A stretch of DNA of 48,994 nucleotides, from NCBI GenBank assembly GCA_028289885.1, contig JAQGKX010000164.1:1-48994 (forward strand), read 5' to 3'. Numbering within the stretch: position 1 is the stretch's first letter; each line of letters begins with the position of its first letter. The notes under the pieces were generated by a model. It was not told where the DNA came from, did not search any database, and was given only the letters and a program-made list of their open reading frames with translations. The translations under genes and the position numbers were made by a program. Source of the DNA: Sphingomonadales bacterium. GTDB taxonomy: Bacteria > Pseudomonadota > Alphaproteobacteria > Sphingomonadales > Sphingomonadaceae. Below, in pieces: positions 42,542 to 48,994 of the stretch.

Positions 42542-42626
42542 AATCCGATTCCTTTTCGCCTGTTTCAGCTACGGCCAATAACTGCCCAAGGTTTCACGCC
42601 CGCTGAATGATTAAGCAGGCTTAGGT

Positions 42627-45621
<2,995 letters not shown>

Positions 45622-45766
45622 GATTTCTTTTGGCAGTGCGGTGGAGATGTTGCCAGTCCCGAATTGCGTTTCCGGGCAGGTCGCCCGCGCCTTCGCACCC
45701 GGGCGGCGGAAGGAACAGCGCGAGAAATCGCTATCAAATTCCGCGCGTCCGGGATTGAATGCCGGG

Positions 45767-47032
45767 ATGAGAAATTTTTTACCGCTGGCAGGGCTGATCG
45801 CCGCTATCGTTCCGGTCATGGTCCAGGCGCAGCCTGTCGACCGAACGACGCAGGCAAGAATCGAGCGGGTGCTGCAGGCGACGCCGCTGATCGATGGGCA
45901 TAACGACCTGCCGTGGGAACTTCGCAACCGCTATGGGTCTCGGATAGAGACGACTGATCTTTCAAAAGCGTCGGATCGATTGCCGACCCCGTTGATGACC
46001 GACATGGCGCGGCTTCACGCAGGCCATGTCGGTGGGCAATTCTGGTCGGTCTATATTCCTGCAAACGTGACCGGTCCCGCCGCGATCCAGATGACCATCG
46101 AGCAGATTGACATCGTCCACCGGTTAGCAGCGCGGTACCCCCGTGACCTGGAGATGGCCTACACCGCCGCCGACATCGTCCGCATTCATAAAGCGGGCCG
46201 TATCGCATCGCTGATCGGGATCGAGGGCGGGCACCAGATCGGCAATAATCTGGCGGCGTTACGCCAGTTTTACGCGCTGGGTGCGCGTTACATGACGCTG
46301 GCGCACTTTCTGAACAACGACTGGGCCGACAGCGCGACCGATGATCCGGCCCACCACGGCCTGACCAACTTTGGTAAGCAGGTCGTGCGTGAAATGAACC
46401 GGATCGGCATGATGGTCGATCTCAGCCACGTTTCTCCCGAGACCATGAAGGCGGCGCTGGGCGTGTCGACTGCCCCGGTAATCTTTTCGCATTCGGACGC
46501 GCGGGCCCTCAACGATCATCCACGCAATGTCCCCGACGATGTACTGAAGCTGGTGGCGGCCAATGGCGGCGTCGTGATGGTGAACTTCTATCCGGCGCAT
46601 CTGTCGCCGGCCTATTTTGCATGGGCGACCGATCGCGCTGGCGAAACTGCGCGAACGAAGGCGCTTTACACGGGACAGCCCGATCGTGCGAAGGCCGCAT
46701 TGGGACTATGGGAGAAAGCCCATCCAGTTCCCGTCGTTACCATCGCAACAGTGGCCGATCATATCGATCATATCGTGCAAATCACCGGGCATGACCATGT
46801 CGGCATTGGCGGCGATCTGGACGGGATAGAGGCGACGATACCGGGCCTGGGCGGAGTCGACGGATATCCGAACCTTTTCGCCGAACTGATCCGGCGCGGC
46901 TGGTCCGATACCGATCTGGCCAAGCTGGCGGGCGGAAATTTGCTGCGCGTGATGCGCCGGGTTGAGGAAGTCGCGGTGGCTGGTCGTGGCGCGGTGCCTG
47001 AAATGACCGAGACACAGTCGGTAGTCGACTGA
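45767..47032 (+). CDS. Exported membrane dipeptidase (peptidase M19)
   Basis: A zinc dipeptidase of the renal dipeptidase family, with a signal peptide (about residues 1-22, ending VQAQ) and a TIM barrel of ~390 residues. The metal site is in LIDGHNDLPWELR (His and Asp), with Glu in GIEGGHQIGNN and the second His in VDLSHVS and SHSDARAL. HVGIGGDLDGIE carries the conserved Asp near the end. ATG 45767 is chosen because it gives a standard signal peptide; the frame is open further up but without likeness. Such enzymes cleave dipeptides and sometimes other amide bonds. It is divergent from pabBC and convergent with the HxlR gene. Confidence 0.9.
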   Translation: MRNFLPLAGLIAAIVPVMVQAQPVDRTTQARIERVLQATPLIDGHNDLPWELRNRYGSRIETTDLSKASDRLPTPLMTDMARLHAGHVGGQFWSVYIPANVTGPAAIQMTIEQIDIVHRLAARYPRDLEMAYTAADIVRIHKAGRIASLIGIEGGHQIGNNLAALRQFYALGARYMTLAHFLNNDWADSATDDPAHHGLTNFGKQVVREMNRIGMMVDLSHVSPETMKAALGVSTAPVIFSHSDARALNDHPRNVPDDVLKLVAANGGVVMVNFYPAHLSPAYFAWATDRAGETARTKALYTGQPDRAKAALGLWEKAHPVPVVTIATVADHIDHIVQITGHDHVGIGGDLDGIEATIPGLGGVDGYPNLFAELIRRGWSDTDLAKLAGGNLLRVMRRVEEVAVAGRGAVPEMTETQSVVD

Positions 47033-47035
47033 CGC

Positions 47036-47557
47036 TCAGGCTGCGCAGGCAACCCTCAGAAATTCGGTCGGACGCACGTCTTCGGCATGGGCCCAGAACA
47101 AATCGTTCAGGGCCAGTTCGCGACCGTCGTGCGAAAGGATCATAATATCGCGAATCGGTTGCTGGAAAAGGCGATCGACGAGGACCGGCGTTGAGGGGAC
47201 GCAGGATTCCCACTTTTCACCCCATTGCCGTAGCGAAATGACGGCAGGCAAAAGCGCCGCGCCTTTTTCGGTCAGACGATATTCGATCTTGCGGCGATCG
47301 TCCTTCATTGGCTCACGCGACAATATTCCGTGCTTGACCATGCGGCCCAATCGATTGGCAAGAATATTCCGGGCAATCCCGAGCGAGGACTGAAATTCCT
47401 CGAAATGCCGTATGCCGTTGAAGGCACCGCGCAAAATCAGAAACGCCCACCGTTCCCCGACTGCTTCCAATGCAGCAGGTAATGCGCATTCTGCGGCTTC
47501 GCGGAGGTTTTCTTTCAAGATGACCATCAACATTGGTCTTATCTTGTTTTTCATCAT
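47036..47557 (-). CDS. HxlR-family transcriptional regulator
   Basis: A 173-residue winged-helix regulator. The diagnostic HxlR pattern is visible: CALPAALEAVGERWAFLILRGAFNGIRHFEEFQSSLGIARNILANRLGRMVKHGILSREP, then RKIEYRLTEKGAALLPAVISLRQWGEKW. The second half (about 120-173) is a short domain of unknown role. Start choice is unsure: the double ATG at 47557/47554 and ATGs at 47533 and 47527 are in frame, and none has a strong ribosome-binding site; the longer frame to 47638 would overlap the rsh start. It faces rsh across a 67-base divergent promoter region. Effector and targets are unknown. Confidence 0.86.
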   Translation of the reverse strand: MMKNKIRPMLMVILKENLREAAECALPAALEAVGERWAFLILRGAFNGIRHFEEFQSSLGIARNILANRLGRMVKHGILSREPMKDDRRKIEYRLTEKGAALLPAVISLRQWGEKWESCVPSTPVLVDRLFQQPIRDIMILSHDGRELALNDLFWAHAEDVRPTEFLRVACAA

Positions 47558-47624
47558 TTGCCAACCACTCGCAACAAGGTAAAAATGGTGTTTCTGTGCC
47601 AAGCTGTGCCACTGCGGGTTGCCA

Positions 47625-48994
47625 ATGCCGCCTGTCACCCGCCATCATGTGCCGGTGCTGCGCCAATATGAACTTGTCGAACGGGTCAAATCCTACGATC
47701 CCGATGCCGATGAGGCGCTGTTGAACCGCGCCTATGTGTTTTCGATGCAGATGCACGGGTCGCAGAAACGGGCATCGGGCGATCCATATTTCAGCCATCC
47801 GATAGAGGTGGCGGGTATCCTGACCGACCTTCACCTCGACGACGAGACCATCGCGACGGCGATCCTGCACGACACGATCGAGGACACGCTGACCACGCAT
47901 GAGGAGATCGTGGCGAAGTTCGGTCCGGCGGTTGCGCGGCTGGTCGACGGCGTGACCAAGCTCAGCAAGATCGAGGCGCAGACCGAAAATGAGCGCGCTG
48001 CGGAAAATCTGCGCAAGTTCCTGCTCGCAATGTCCGATGACATTCGCGTCCTGTTGGTGAAACTGGCCGACCGGCTCCACAACATGCGGACGCTGCACTT
48101 CATCCAGGATGAGACGAAGCGCCGCCGGATCGCGCGCGAGACGATGGATATCTATGCGCCGCTCGCCGAGCGCATCGGCATGTACGAATTCATGAACGAG
48201 ATGCAGTCGCTGGCATTTCGCGAACTCGAACCCGAAGCTTATGCGTCGATCACCAAGCGGCTCGCGCAATTGCATGACGGCGGCGGCGACCAGATTTCGC
48301 GGATTGGTTCGGGGTTGAAGCTGGTGCTGAGCCGCGCCGGGATCAAGGCCGATGTGTCGGGTCGCGAGAAGCATCCCTATTCGATCTGGAAGAAGATGGC
48401 CGAGCGCCACATCAGCTTCGAACAGCTGTCCGACGTGATGGCATTCCGCGCGATCCTGCCCGATGAGGATAGCTGTTACCGCGCGCTGGGCGTCATCCAT
48501 CGCCGCTGGCCGATGGTTCCCGGACGATTCAAGGATTATATCTCGACGCCCAAGCGCAATGGCTATCGGTCGCTGCACACCGCCGTCATCCATTCGGAAA
48601 AGATGCGGATCGAGATTCAGTTGCGATCGTCCGAAATGCATGCGCAGGCCGAATATGGGCTGGCGTCCCACTGGACCTATAAACAGGGCATGAAGCGCCC
48701 CGATGTGCCGGTGCGGTGGATCAGCGATCTCGTCGAAATCCTCGACAATGCCGACAGTGCTGAGGAGCTGCTCGAACATACGCGCATGGCGATGTATCAG
48801 GATCGCATCTTTGCGTTCACGCCAAAGGGTGAGCTAACGCAGCTGCCAAAGGGGTCGACGCCGATCGACTTTGCCTATGCGGTGCACACAACGCTCGGCA
48901 ATGAGGCGGTTGGGGCCAAGATCAACGGGCGTGTCGTGCCGCTGCGAACCCAGATCGAGAATGGCGATCAGGTCCAGATCCTGAAATCCAAGGC
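47625..48994 (+). CDS. Bifunctional (p)ppGpp synthetase/hydrolase RSH (3' end outside the window)
   Basis: The first ~457 codons of the stringent-response enzyme that makes and degrades (p)ppGpp. The HD hydrolase domain shows FSHPIEVAGILTDLHLDDETIATAILHDTIED with the metal-binding His/Asp residues intact and VKLADRLHNMRTL. The synthetase domain shows KHPYSIWKKM, RFKDYISTPKRNGYRSLHT and the RFKD form (RXKD) typical of bifunctional enzymes. A TGS domain begins at DRIFAFTPKGELTQLPKGSTPIDFAYAVHT. ATG 47625 is the first start; GTG 47655 (VLRQYELVERV) fits the usual N-terminus of relatives at least as well. The reading frame is open to the last base of the window. Confidence 0.95.
   Translation, partial: MPPVTRHHVPVLRQYELVERVKSYDPDADEALLNRAYVFSMQMHGSQKRASGDPYFSHPIEVAGILTDLHLDDETIATAILHDTIEDTLTTHEEIVAKFGPAVARLVDGVTKLSKIEAQTENERAAENLRKFLLAMSDDIRVLLVKLADRLHNMRTLHFIQDETKRRRIARETMDIYAPLAERIGMYEFMNEMQSLAFRELEPEAYASITKRLAQLHDGGGDQISRIGSGLKLVLSRAGIKADVSGREKHPYSIWKKMAERHISFEQLSDVMAFRAILPDEDSCYRALGVIHRRWPMVPGRFKDYISTPKRNGYRSLHTAVIHSEKMRIEIQLRSSEMHAQAEYGLASHWTYKQGMKRPDVPVRWISDLVEILDNADSAEELLEHTRMAMYQDRIFAFTPKGELTQLPKGSTPIDFAYAVHTTLGNEAVGAKINGRVVPLRTQIENGDQVQILKSK

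Noticed and set aside
45622-45927. Longer N-terminus of the PabBC fusion
   Set aside because: It overlaps the signal-peptide region of the divergent dipeptidase gene and has a non-coding composition; ATG 45621 has a proper AAAAGAAA box.
47313-48779. 488-codon minus-strand frame
   Set aside because: Antisense to rsh, whose HD, RelA/SpoT and TGS motifs are clear.

Overview
The window reads as chromosomal DNA of an alphaproteobacterium, most likely a sphingomonad (Sphingomonadales). This rests on family resemblance, not on a database search: a long TonB-dependent receptor inside a catabolic locus, an ACS-type MFS permease, an OpgH-like glucosyltransferase, a bioFDA operon, a fused pabBC gene and a single long RSH gene, all in GC-rich codon use.

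Layout. 0-5.3 kb is housekeeping: the tail of a membrane protein, a class A penicillin-binding protein, a Crp/Fnr regulator, recJ and tRNA-Glu(UUC). 5.3-28.9 kb is a catabolic island. 29.0-35.7 kb is a leftward envelope operon with an unknown 799-residue exported protein, an outer-membrane-factor-like protein, an HlyD-type adaptor and an OpgH-like glucosyltransferase. 36.1-37.6 kb holds an OmpA-family protein and small genes. 37.6-49 kb is again mostly core: bioF-bioD-bioA, an AlkA-like glycosylase, a 2Fe-2S ferredoxin, msrA, aspartate aminotransferase, pabBC, an M19 dipeptidase, an HxlR regulator and the first ~457 codons of rsh.

The island looks like one co-regulated oxidative system. It encodes three different exported PQQ quinoproteins: one without heme next to a free cytochrome c, one with an N-terminal cytochrome c domain, and one with a C-terminal cytochrome c domain. 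It also encodes a pseudoazurin, a Tat-type lactonase, an exported bicupin, a CHRD protein and an exported amidohydrolase. On the uptake side are a TonB receptor and an MFS permease. Cytoplasmic enzymes are a XylX-like FAH-superfamily dehydratase and an alpha-ketoglutarate-semialdehyde dehydrogenase (the last two steps of a Weimberg-type pathway), plus a class III CoA-transferase, an atypical crotonase and an FMN 2-hydroxyacid dehydrogenase. A GntR/FCD regulator lies inside the cluster.

The main new observation is a compound operator: two near-palindromic 8-mers of the form TGYATRCA whose starts lie exactly 20 bp apart. It occurs five times (5484, 10590, 20872, 23881, 26641), and each copy lies in front of a different transcription unit of the island. 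This predicts one substrate-induced regulon under the GntR protein at 9772-10563. The inferred flow is periplasmic oxidation of a sugar-like or polyol-like substrate, lactone opening, uptake, dehydration to alpha-ketoglutarate semialdehyde and oxidation to alpha-ketoglutarate. The substrate is not known. No aldonate dehydratase and no pqq biosynthesis genes are in the window.
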